Source: Bacteroidota bacterium (GTDB taxonomy: Bacteria > Bacteroidota > Ignavibacteria > UBA10030 > UBA6906). From it: a stretch of DNA of 21,958 nucleotides. The notes beneath the pieces were generated by a model that saw nothing but the letters and a program-made list of their open reading frames with translations, ran no database searches and was not told where the DNA came from. A program made the position numbers and the translations under genes. The stretch lies in NCBI GenBank assembly GCA_003541875.1, contig DPLS01000346.1:1-21958 (forward strand), given 5' to 3'. Below, piece by piece: positions 1-6,785 of this stretch. Each line of letters starts with the position of its first letter. Position 1 is the first letter of the stretch.

Positions 1-666
1 CTCTCCATTCCTCCGGGTCCCCTCAGTGCCGCCGTAACGAAACACAGCGTCGGCCATGGGTTCCACGCGGGATTCACGATCGCGCTCGGCGGCGCAGCAA
101 TGGACATTGTGTACGTGCTGATCGCAGCATTTGCGTCGTCGGCTCTCGTGGTTGCGCTTGTCAGTCTGCTCACTGGAAGCGGCTGGCCTCCGCTTCTTTT
201 TCAAGTTCTCTGCATTTTCATCCTGCTGGTCATGGGCATCCGCTACATCCGTCAGAAACATCATCCGGAGGTGGAGGAGAGAATTCTGAAGGCGGAACAG
301 GCCCAGGAAGAGAAGGCGCGGAAACTCGGCTACAAGTCACCGTTTTTTATCGGAGTGCTCATTGCGGTAGCGAATCTTGCGGCGCCAACGTTTATACCAT
401 CAATGATCAGTGTGGTGAGCTACCTTCAGGCAAATAGCTGGCTGAGCGGCAATGCCGGTGACAATGTCGCATACGCCTTCGGATTCGGGATGGGCACCAC
501 CTGCTGGTTCGCGATCGTGGCTCGCATGCTCGTGAAGCACCGGGCGAAGTTCTCGCCCAACGTTCTTTCCACGATCTACAGGTTTGCCGGAGGAACGCTC
601 ATCTTGTGTGCGTGCGTCTTGACGTACCATGTCGTCATGTCGACCCAATGGTCCATGTTACGGTAG
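1..666 (+). CDS. LysE/RhtB-type amino-acid exporter, 5' truncated
   Basis: The reading frame is open from base 1, so the gene begins outside the window and about 221 residues remain. The first visible residues are LSIPPGPLSAAV, matching the conserved PGP motif near the N-terminus of LysE/RhtB transporters, so only about 15 residues are missing. Further hydrophobic segments follow (for example ALGGAAMDIVYVLIAAFASS and a central stretch VLCIFILLVMGIRYI), then a charged cytoplasmic-looking loop with HHPEVEERILKAEQ and three more membrane segments to the C-terminus. Members of this family export amino acids or related metabolites across the inner membrane; the substrate cannot be read from sequence. 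An internal ATG at base 100 would cut off the PGP motif and is not the true start. It is probably transcribed with the DinB gene 60 bases downstream or just ahead of it. Confidence 0.8.
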   Translation, partial: LSIPPGPLSAAVTKHSVGHGFHAGFTIALGGAAMDIVYVLIAAFASSALVVALVSLLTGSGWPPLLFQVLCIFILLVMGIRYIRQKHHPEVEERILKAEQAQEEKARKLGYKSPFFIGVLIAVANLAAPTFIPSMISVVSYLQANSWLSGNAGDNVAYAFGFGMGTTCWFAIVARMLVKHRAKFSPNVLSTIYRFAGGTLILCACVLTYHVVMSTQWSMLR

Positions 667-725
667 CGTATTCCCGATTCTTTGATTGACCAATCACATA
701 CTCTCAACACTCAGGGAACCTGACA

Positions 726-1229
726 ATGACACTCCAGGAAATGAAGCTTCTCCATGCCTACAACTCATGGGCCGACAATCGTATCTTTGAGGCTCTGGCA
801 CAACTGCCGGCGGAACAATACCTGGCGGATATGAAAGGAAGTCACGGCGGCATCCACACAACACTCTCGCATCTTGTCGGAGCCGAAAAGATCTGGCTCG
901 AGAGGTTCATGGGTGTGCCGACGGAGCCGTTCCTGGACGCAAAGTCGATTCCATCGCTCTCAGACCTGAAGAAGATCTGGGAGAAGATCGGGTACGATAC
1001 GGCAAAATGGCTGGGAACGACCGGCGACAAGAAGCTTCAGGAAACATTCACGATGAAGAACATCAAGGGAGAAACGTCTACACAGATCTATTGGCAGGCG
1101 TTTCAACATCTGGTGAATCACTCGACCTATCATCGTGGACAGATCATTACCTTGCTTCGACAGATTGGAGTGAAACCACCCAGTACCGACTTGATTCTCT
1201 TCTATCGAGAGGCGGCAAAAGCAAAGTAG
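726..1229 (+). CDS. DinB/YfiT-family metal-binding four-helix protein
   Basis: A 167-residue protein of the length and pattern usual for the DinB superfamily. The opening motif LLHAYNSWADNRIFEAL is a typical first helix. The metal-binding triad seems intact: His49 in TTLSHLVGAEKIWL, and His132 and His136 in HLVNHSTYHRGQI. Family members are cytoplasmic, often dimeric, bind nickel or zinc, and include thiol-dependent transferases, but most members, including damage-inducible DinB of Bacillus, have no assigned reaction, so no substrate is proposed. The ATG is supported by AGGGAA eight or so bases upstream. The next gene starts 21 bases after the stop with its own ribosome-binding site, so the two are probably co-transcribed. 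Confidence 0.87.
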   Translation: MTLQEMKLLHAYNSWADNRIFEALAQLPAEQYLADMKGSHGGIHTTLSHLVGAEKIWLERFMGVPTEPFLDAKSIPSLSDLKKIWEKIGYDTAKWLGTTGDKKLQETFTMKNIKGETSTQIYWQAFQHLVNHSTYHRGQIITLLRQIGVKPPSTDLILFYREAAKAK

Positions 1230-1250
1230 TATTCGAGAGAAGAGGATACG

Positions 1251-1829
1251 ATGAGACACGGACTCCTCATCCTGAAACTCTTGGTGCTTGCGTACCTGGG
1301 CTATCTCGTCTACTTTTTCATAGCTACCGACGGCCCCGCAGTCACCGAGTACTCCCCACCCTTCTTTCTCTGGACGGTCGATACCATCAACCTCTTCATC
1401 CATGAGGCGGGACACTTCTTTCTCAAACCCTTTGGGATGTGGGTTCACATTGTTGGGGGATCTCTTGTTCAGTGTCTTCTCCCTCTGGCACTCACAATCA
1501 CTGTCTGGCGACAGAACATCGCTCAGGTTCCCTACGCGGCGTTCTGGTTCGGGGAGAATCTGATCAACGTCAGCTACTATATCAAGGACGCTCCGTACAA
1601 ACATCTCAAGCTCATCGCGGCGGGATTGATCCATGACTGGAATTGGCTGCTCTCAAACAATCTCGATGCGGCAGAGACAATCAGTTTGATTGTGTGGGTG
1701 TTGGGCGTGACTGCGTGTGTAGCAGCAGTTTTGTGTGGAGTTTTGCTGGCGGTGCGCAGCTTCAAAGAAGCGGCAATAGATATTGAGGAGGGCTGGCGCG
1801 ATGCTTCGACATCCGAAGGTGAAAACTGA
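1251..1829 (+). CDS. Membrane protein with HEAGH motif, M50-like putative metalloprotease
   Basis: A 192-residue integral membrane protein with about four hydrophobic segments (near residues 5-24, 65-86, 95-110 and 145-168). Residues 51-55 read HEAGH, preceded by the hydrophobic stretch TINLFI, as in site-2-protease-like (M50) zinc peptidases whose HExxH lies inside a membrane helix. Later polar motifs, GENLINVSYYIKDA (about 101-114) and HDWNWLL (128-134), could supply a third zinc ligand (His128 or Asp129). It lacks the PDZ domain and length of RseP-type proteases and resembles small M50B-like proteins. The start has AGAGGA four bases upstream and follows the DinB gene closely. That it cleaves proteins is inferred from the motif only. 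Confidence 0.68.
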   Translation: MRHGLLILKLLVLAYLGYLVYFFIATDGPAVTEYSPPFFLWTVDTINLFIHEAGHFFLKPFGMWVHIVGGSLVQCLLPLALTITVWRQNIAQVPYAAFWFGENLINVSYYIKDAPYKHLKLIAAGLIHDWNWLLSNNLDAAETISLIVWVLGVTACVAAVLCGVLLAVRSFKEAAIDIEEGWRDASTSEGEN

Positions 1830-2057
1830 GAAGAGAGCGTGAAGTCAAGAATTGTTACAGCTGCTCCACAATCCCAGTTCCCATGCTGTCAATATTCCCC
1901 GCCTGGCAAAAATCTGTGCCTTTTGGGGCGATAACAGCAAAAATCTCTCCTTGAATCTCCCCCCCTGCTTGCGTATGTTATGCCCGCTCTACGCCCTTCC
2001 TGGTGGCAAGGATGTGAAGCTCTTTGAACCTCTCTGGATCGATTTCAGCAATTGCAC
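1830..2057. other. Intergenic region with a 10-base direct repeat
   Basis: There is no convincing coding sequence between the HEAGH gene and the C39-like gene. A direct repeat gcaaaaatct occurs at 1906-1915 and 1937-1946, 31 bases apart start to start, with a C-rich run at 1961-1967. No clear promoter or terminator was identified. The spacing of about three helical turns would suit a regulator binding site, but this is speculative. Confidence 0.3.
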
Positions 2058-2918
2058 ATGGGTCTGTATCCACAACCGAATAAATGGCAGTGCGGACCGT
2101 TTGCTCTGAAGCATGGCCTGATCATGCTCGGCCGCATTGTGAACGAAAAGGAAGTTTCCCGTATCGCCGGAGCGCACTGGTGGAGCGGGACCGACGAGAT
2201 CAAACTCTCCAACGCTGCCAAGGCATACGACTGTGAATTGAAGATGCTTCGCAGAAAGAATGCTCTGCGCGCGAGGCGGGAACTCCTCTTGGCACTGAAG
2301 CGAGGGCACCCGTGTATCCTCTGCGTCGATAACTGGAACCACTGGATCACCGTCGTGGGTGCAGAGCGAGGGAAATTCATCTACATCGACAGCCGCGAAG
2401 AACCCGTAGTGTGTGTAGCCGAATGGAAATCCCTCAAGCGCAGATGGATCTACCGTGAGGTGGATGAAGACGACCCGACACAGATCGAAACGCTGTTTGA
2501 CCTGCACACTCTTGTGCCGAAGTTCCGTGTGAAGTCAAAGGCGCACTTTTCGCTGAAGAGCGCTCGCTACCTGCGTCGCCCCGAGAATCGGACCTTTGCC
2601 ACACATTGGGACGAGTACTTCGACGACCTCTCGTACGTCTGCCACCCGCGAACACCTCTCAGCGAGAAAGTATTTCCGATGGGAGAATTACTCCGCCGTC
2701 ATGGCACCATGATCCGTTCGCAGGTTGTGTTCTGGCACGGTAGCGTGAAGCCAAAGGAGCTTGACAAGATTCTCCGAGATCTCCAGTTTGTCGCTGCCAC
2801 GTACGATTTCGTGGTCAGGCGGGATGATGAAAAACGCGCAATCGCCGCAATCAGTACAATGCTGACTCTTTGGGCATCGAGCAAGCGGGGGGTCGGCGCG
2901 GTATATGGGAACCGGTAG
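2058..2918 (+). CDS. C39-like papain-fold cysteine peptidase homologue
   Basis: Counting from the ATG at 2058 (TTG at 2052 is an alternative start), the N-terminus reads MGLYPQPNKWQCGPFALKHG. This is the Q-x5-C-G motif of C39/papain-like peptidases, with Gln6 for the oxyanion hole and Cys12 as nucleophile. The matching His95 is in DNWNHWITVVG and Asp111 in FIYIDSRE, so a complete catalytic set is visible within about 115 residues. The remaining 170 residues are basic and rich in aromatic residues and I do not recognise them. There is no signal peptide, no transmembrane segment and no ABC domain, so this is not a bacteriocin-processing exporter of the usual C39 kind. No Shine-Dalgarno is visible at either start. 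Function unknown; thiol peptidase, amidase or transferase are all possible. Confidence 0.7.
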   Translation: MGLYPQPNKWQCGPFALKHGLIMLGRIVNEKEVSRIAGAHWWSGTDEIKLSNAAKAYDCELKMLRRKNALRARRELLLALKRGHPCILCVDNWNHWITVVGAERGKFIYIDSREEPVVCVAEWKSLKRRWIYREVDEDDPTQIETLFDLHTLVPKFRVKSKAHFSLKSARYLRRPENRTFATHWDEYFDDLSYVCHPRTPLSEKVFPMGELLRRHGTMIRSQVVFWHGSVKPKELDKILRDLQFVAATYDFVVRRDDEKRAIAAISTMLTLWASSKRGVGAVYGNR

Positions 2919-2982
2919 CCCACGATTCGTTCCGTCTAGAAAGGAATATTCTGGTGCGTTGTCCTGGACATTCTTGGTAACC

Positions 2983-3150
2983 ATGAGCACAGCAAGACTC
3001 CTAACACTTCCACTTTGGTTCCCGCTCTGGCTGGTGTGGAACATCTTCGCGTTTCTTGGAAGAACGATCTGGCTCGTGCTAACTGTTTCCCTTAAACTGA
3101 CAATCATACTTCTGGCCATCTTCGGACTCCTGGTCTGGGTGTGGTGGTAG
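2983..3150 (+). CDS. Small hydrophobic membrane protein (55 residues)
   Basis: A short open frame encodes about 55 residues, almost entirely two membrane segments: residues 5-25 (around LPLWFPLWLVWNIFAF) and 31-55, ending in LLVWVWW. It is strikingly rich in tryptophan (about seven). The ATG at 2983 leaves only the hydrophobic part. An in-frame ATG at 2905 would overlap the C39-like gene by 14 bases, and a TTG at 2959 lies downstream of AAAGGA at 2939-2944. It follows the C39-like gene on the same strand and may be co-transcribed with it. I do not recognise a family. Because the protein is short and lacks a good ribosome-binding site, it could be a chance frame, but the clean hydrophobic pattern argues for a real gene. 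Confidence 0.45.
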   Translation: MSTARLLTLPLWFPLWLVWNIFAFLGRTIWLVLTVSLKLTIILLAIFGLLVWVWW

Positions 3151-3190
3151 CATTCTCCATCGCTCGATCAGATATCTCTCCCGGACATCA

Positions 3191-4297
3191 TTGAACATTT
3201 TCCTTTCCAACTCAACAGACATTTTCGCCGGCGGCGAGGACTATGTACTTATCCTCGCGAAGTATCTGCAGCAGCGCGGCCATCGTGTCTGGGTCTCGGC
3301 AAACCCCGGCCATCTCCTTCTGAAGAAATGCACTGAGGCGGACATCGGCACGATTCCAATCACGTACACCGGTATGTCACGTGTGTTCAATGTTGCCGTT
3401 GAAGTACGGGGATATCTCCAAAGACTGTCAATCGATGTTATCCACAGCAACGCGAACTATGATCGGACGGTTGCAGGCATTGCAGTCGCCGGTTTGCGAA
3501 CAAAACACGTCGCGAGTGTTCATAGCGCTCATTCCATCCAGCACAATATCACTCACTGGTTGCGCAACAGGTTCGGCACAGATCGCTTCATCGCCGATGC
3601 CGATGCAGTGAGAAACGTGCTTGTCGCAGAGGATAAAGTGAGAGCCGACCGTATCACCGTCATCCCTATTGGAGTCGAGAATTTCCCGAAGGATCAAGAG
3701 CGGACGTGGCGACAGCGCACCCGCTCATCGTGGGGTGTTGCTGAAGGAACCTGCGTGATCGGGAACGTTGCCAGGCTTGTTCCTTTTAAGGGACATCGCT
3801 ATCTTATTGAGGCAATCGCTAACGTCGTAGAGGCTAGCCGTAGCGTGCTCTGCGTCGTTGTTGGCGATGGAGAGTTGCAGACTACGCTCCAAACACAAAG
3901 CAGGACGTTGGGTCTTGAACCGTACGTGCGCTTCCTGGGGTTTCAGGACAATCTCCACGAGTTGTATCCTGCGTTCGACATCTATTGCCACTCTTCACTG
4001 GAGCTGGAGGCAGAAGCCTTTCCTCTGGCAATTCTGCGGGCGCTTGCATCAGGGCTTCCTGTCGTGGCAACAAAGGTGGGGGGAATTGGGCAGATGATCG
4101 AGGAAGGAAGGACCGGATACCTGACGTTGCCAGAAGATGCGACTGCATTCGCTAAAGCGTTGCTGAGCGTCATGCATGATCCAGAGCTTCGCCGTTCAAT
4201 GGGTCAGGCCTCATTTGAACTATTCACGAGGAACTTCCACGCTTCAGCAATGGCTGAGCGGGTAGAGCAAGTATACACAAATGTTCTGCAACACTGA
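3191..4297 (+). CDS. Family 4 (GT-B) glycosyltransferase
   Basis: A 368-residue protein with the two-domain layout of GT4 enzymes. The N-terminal acceptor domain opens with a GGED loop (residues 14-17, compare GGAE in relatives) and contains VIHSNANYDR and VASVHSAHS. The C-terminal nucleotide-sugar domain has GNVARLVPFKGH (Arg195 and Lys200, expected to bind the donor diphosphate), VVVGDGELQ, VRFLGFQDN and ASGLPVVATKVGGI. The usual E-x7-E motif reads EAFPLAILR: Glu275 is present but the second Glu is Arg283. The start is TTG at 3191, since no in-frame ATG precedes the conserved first strand and no strong Shine-Dalgarno is present. It lies 36 bases upstream of a WecE-type aminotransferase, so it probably builds a surface glycan; donor and acceptor are unknown. 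Confidence 0.88.
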   Translation: MNIFLSNSTDIFAGGEDYVLILAKYLQQRGHRVWVSANPGHLLLKKCTEADIGTIPITYTGMSRVFNVAVEVRGYLQRLSIDVIHSNANYDRTVAGIAVAGLRTKHVASVHSAHSIQHNITHWLRNRFGTDRFIADADAVRNVLVAEDKVRADRITVIPIGVENFPKDQERTWRQRTRSSWGVAEGTCVIGNVARLVPFKGHRYLIEAIANVVEASRSVLCVVVGDGELQTTLQTQSRTLGLEPYVRFLGFQDNLHELYPAFDIYCHSSLELEAEAFPLAILRALASGLPVVATKVGGIGQMIEEGRTGYLTLPEDATAFAKALLSVMHDPELRRSMGQASFELFTRNFHASAMAERVEQVYTNVLQH

Positions 4298-4333
4298 GCA
4301 ACTCTGAACGAGATTCCACGTACGTAAAAACAA

Positions 4334-5473
4334 ATGAACATACCGTTCCACAAGCCATGGTATGACGAGAAGGATGAGCAAGCGCTCGTGGCGGCATTGC
4401 GTTCCGGGAGGTTAGTTGGGGATGGAGAAAATACGGAGCGTGCTTCTGAGCGATTGACGAAGATACTCGGCGTTAAGACCGCATTGCTCACCACATCATG
4501 TTCCCATGCCCTCGAACTGGCCATGATGGTGCTGCAACTCAAGCCTGGAGACGAAGTGGTAGTCCCCAGCTTTACATTTGTGTCGTCAACCAACTGCATT
4601 CTGCGTCAAGGAGCGACACCGGTATTCGCAGACATCATCCCTTCGACATTGACCCTTGACGTCGAAGATACTCGAAGGAGGATCACATCTCGCACAAAAG
4701 CGGTCCTGCCTGTTATCTACGCGGGGGTGGCTCCGGAGATGGACGAGCTGATGAGCCTTGCACACACGCACAAAATTGATCTCGTTGAGGATGCTGCACA
4801 GGCTCTCGGCGCGTACTACAAAGGCCGACCGCTTGGTACGGTCGGTGATATCGGTTGTTTCAGCTTCCATGAAACAAAGAACTTCTCGACCGGTGAAGGC
4901 GGGGCCTTTGTCACTGACAATGAAGAGTATGCAGAACGAGCTGAGATCATCCGGGAGAAAGGGACAAACCGAAAACAGTTCATGTTGCACCTTGTGGACA
5001 AGTATACCTGGGTTGATGTTGGCAGCAGTTTTCTTCCACCAGACCTGATTGGATCGTTGCTGTGCAGCCAACTTGACAAGATGGCTGAGGTGCAGTCGAA
5101 GCGGGAAGCAATCCACAATCGCTACATCGAGGGGCTGAAGACACTTGCAGACTCTGGCAGGCTGACACTCCCGACAATCCCCGGCCACTCACGTTCCAAC
5201 TATCACATTTTCTATGTGCTCATGAAGGACGAGCAGACCCGTAATGCGTCCATCACCTTCTTCAAGGAGCGGCACATCGGAACGACATTCCACTATCTGC
5301 CGCTGCATCTTTCTCCATTTGGGCAAAACCTTGGAAAATACAAACCGGGGGACTTTCCTGTAACGGAATCAGTGAGCCGGCGCTTATTGCGTCTTCCGAT
5401 CTATCCCGCACTGACTGAGCATGAACAATCCTATATTGTAGAAACGATGTATGCCTTCTTCAAGCAACATTAG
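4334..5473 (+). CDS. wecE: dTDP-4-amino-4,6-dideoxygalactose transaminase (WecE/RffA type)
   Basis: A 379-residue fold-type I PLP enzyme of the DegT/DnrJ/EryC1/StrS family. Features shared with WecE/RffA include SGRLVGDGENT near the N-terminus, TTSCSHALELA, PGDEVVVPSFTFVS, VEDAAQ (Asp153, contacts the PLP ring nitrogen), SFHETKNFSTGEGG (Lys182, Schiff-base lysine), EIIREKGTNR and DKYTWVDVGSS, plus a C-terminal FHYLPLH. WecE converts dTDP-4-keto-6-deoxyglucose and glutamate to dTDP-4-amino-4,6-dideoxy-galactose, a precursor for surface glycans. The start is preceded by an A-rich stretch rather than a Shine-Dalgarno. It follows the glycosyltransferase and overlaps the next gene by 23 bases. Product stereochemistry varies in this family, so the exact sugar is the least certain part. 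Confidence 0.88.
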   Translation: MNIPFHKPWYDEKDEQALVAALRSGRLVGDGENTERASERLTKILGVKTALLTTSCSHALELAMMVLQLKPGDEVVVPSFTFVSSTNCILRQGATPVFADIIPSTLTLDVEDTRRRITSRTKAVLPVIYAGVAPEMDELMSLAHTHKIDLVEDAAQALGAYYKGRPLGTVGDIGCFSFHETKNFSTGEGGAFVTDNEEYAERAEIIREKGTNRKQFMLHLVDKYTWVDVGSSFLPPDLIGSLLCSQLDKMAEVQSKREAIHNRYIEGLKTLADSGRLTLPTIPGHSRSNYHIFYVLMKDEQTRNASITFFKERHIGTTFHYLPLHLSPFGQNLGKYKPGDFPVTESVSRRLLRLPIYPALTEHEQSYIVETMYAFFKQH

Positions 5474-6164
5474 CCCAGCCGACGTTCGGACAACTGCTAC
5501 GCTGTTGCCAACACTCTTGCTCGCCTTTGTCCTTGCGCTCCCCTCCTGTTCGGGAAAACCGACGCCGCCAAAGCTTTCCTCGGCGGACAGCATGACGATC
5601 GTACAGGACAACCTGACCCACCGTGCCGAAGTAGACGGCTTCTTCCGGTATGATGAGAGTTCTCCATTCAGGAGAGATACAACCGTCGAGTTTCACGGCA
5701 TCAAGTGGTTTCCTATCGACCCGCGGTTTCGAGGAGTCTCGCAACTTCACCGCTACGAGAATCCGGAGACCGTCATCATTTTGGGAACAAAAGGGGAAGA
5801 ACGGAAGCAACTCCGCTATGGCTACTTCTCTGTCACCGTACCCGGTGAAAACGGGCTGCCCACCAACCTGAAGATGGATGTCTACAAGTTCACTCCCTAT
5901 GACACAAAACGGTACGCGTTGTATAGAGACGCGCTGAGCGTCTGGTTTACCGACAAGACAACCGGGAACGAGACCTACGACGTAGGACGGTACGTGGAGG
6001 TTGGAAATGAAGACCCCAAGGCAGACCATGCGTACATCATCGACTTCAACAAAGCGTACAACCCGTATTGTGCATATAGCAAGTTGTTCTCCTGCGCCGT
6101 CCCCCGCAAAGAAGATCATCTCGACGTCGCCTTGCGTGTCGGAGAAATGAAGTATCACGAATAA
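5451..6164 (+). CDS. DUF1684-family lipoprotein
   Basis: A 237-residue protein whose N-terminus has a hydrophobic segment (about 17-31) ending in LALPSCSGK; Cys33 fits a lipoprotein cleavage site, although Pro at -2 is unusual. The mature part matches the DUF1684 pattern: FRYDESSPFR and VEFHGIKWFPID early, LRYGYFSVTVPG in the middle, and the closing signature DFNKAYNPYCAYSKLFSC with PRKEDHLDVALRVGE. The family is widespread in Bacteroidota and its biochemical role is unknown to me. Probable location is an envelope membrane, facing the periplasm or surface. The start overlaps the end of wecE by 23 bases in another frame, which suggests translational coupling, though a role in glycan synthesis does not follow from that. 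Confidence 0.82.
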   Translation: MPSSSNISPADVRTTATLLPTLLLAFVLALPSCSGKPTPPKLSSADSMTIVQDNLTHRAEVDGFFRYDESSPFRRDTTVEFHGIKWFPIDPRFRGVSQLHRYENPETVIILGTKGEERKQLRYGYFSVTVPGENGLPTNLKMDVYKFTPYDTKRYALYRDALSVWFTDKTTGNETYDVGRYVEVGNEDPKADHAYIIDFNKAYNPYCAYSKLFSCAVPRKEDHLDVALRVGEMKYHE

Positions 6165-6178
6165 CCAAACGATCAACC

Positions 6179-6649
6179 ATGAACAAATCTGTTATCACGG
6201 GCGCTGCGCTGATCACTATCGGCGGCATTTTCTTGTTACCGAATTTCACGGAACTTACACTGCGGGAGCTGTGGCCCGTGCTTATGCTCGGCCCGGGGAT
6301 TCTCTTTTTTGTAAGTTACTTCTATGACAGGACGAGCTATGGACTGCTCATGCCTGGCACCATACTTACCCTCTATGGTTTACTCTTCTTGTATTGTAGT
6401 ATTTTCGGATGGTACTGGATGCGCGATCTCTGGCCGATTTATCTTCTCGGACCCGGCATCGGATTCTTCCTGATGTACTACCTGGGGAAGAAAGAGACCG
6501 GACTGCTGGTAACCGGAGCCATCCTCACTTCTCTGGGAGTCATCTTCCTCTGCAGCGTTTCAGACTACGGATACCTCTGGCCTCTTGCTATCATTATCGC
6601 GGGCGTGCTTCTCATCTTCAAGAACAGGAAGAAGACTCCTGTCGCCTAA
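6179..6649 (+). CDS. LiaF/LiaI-like transmembrane protein with repeated two-helix units
   Basis: A 156-residue, almost wholly hydrophobic protein. Three related units are visible: residues 1-50 (GAALITIGGIFLLPN then LWPVLMLGPGILFF), 53-102 (PGTILTLYGLLFLY then LWPIYLLGPGIGFF) and 105-150 (TGAILTSLGVIFLC then LWPLAIIIAGVLLIF). The pattern of a short helix, a turn, then LWPxxLLGPGxxFF is that of the LiaI-LiaF-like/DUF5668 membrane region found in cell-envelope stress proteins. The C-terminal extramembrane domain of LiaF is absent, so this is only the membrane part. It starts 14 bases after the DUF1684 gene without a clear Shine-Dalgarno and is probably in the same transcript. A sensing role is inference. 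Confidence 0.75.
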   Translation: MNKSVITGAALITIGGIFLLPNFTELTLRELWPVLMLGPGILFFVSYFYDRTSYGLLMPGTILTLYGLLFLYCSIFGWYWMRDLWPIYLLGPGIGFFLMYYLGKKETGLLVTGAILTSLGVIFLCSVSDYGYLWPLAIIIAGVLLIFKNRKKTPVA

Positions 6650-6785
6650 CGCAGACGTAGGCGCTGCAATCAGCTTCTCGAATGCTGCCGGGATGGTACT
6701 GCAAGGCAACGTTGCACGGCACACCAGGATACGCAATACCGACGGCAACTTGCGACTGGCTATTCTCCACAACACTTGAGTTCAC

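Noticed and set aside
677..692. Short palindrome GATTG-AC-CAATC between the exporter and DinB genes
   Set aside because: Five-base arms with no loop to speak of and no promoter element around it; probably chance.
960..1634. 224-residue minus-strand open frame opposite the DinB and HEAGH genes
   Set aside because: It is antisense to two well-supported genes, shows no domain motif, and its codon pattern is the shadow of the plus-strand frames.
1852..2109. 85-residue plus-strand open frame in the gap before the C39-like gene
   Set aside because: No start context, no recognisable pattern, and it overlaps the start of the C39-like gene in another frame.
5460..6176. 238-residue minus-strand open frame almost exactly opposite the DUF1684 gene
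   Set aside because: The plus-strand protein has a lipobox and a full family signature; the antisense frame has none.
6643..6663. CGCCTA/TAGGCG inverted repeat spanning the end of the LiaF-like gene
   Set aside because: Only six pairs, a nine-base loop, no T-run; insufficient to call a terminator.
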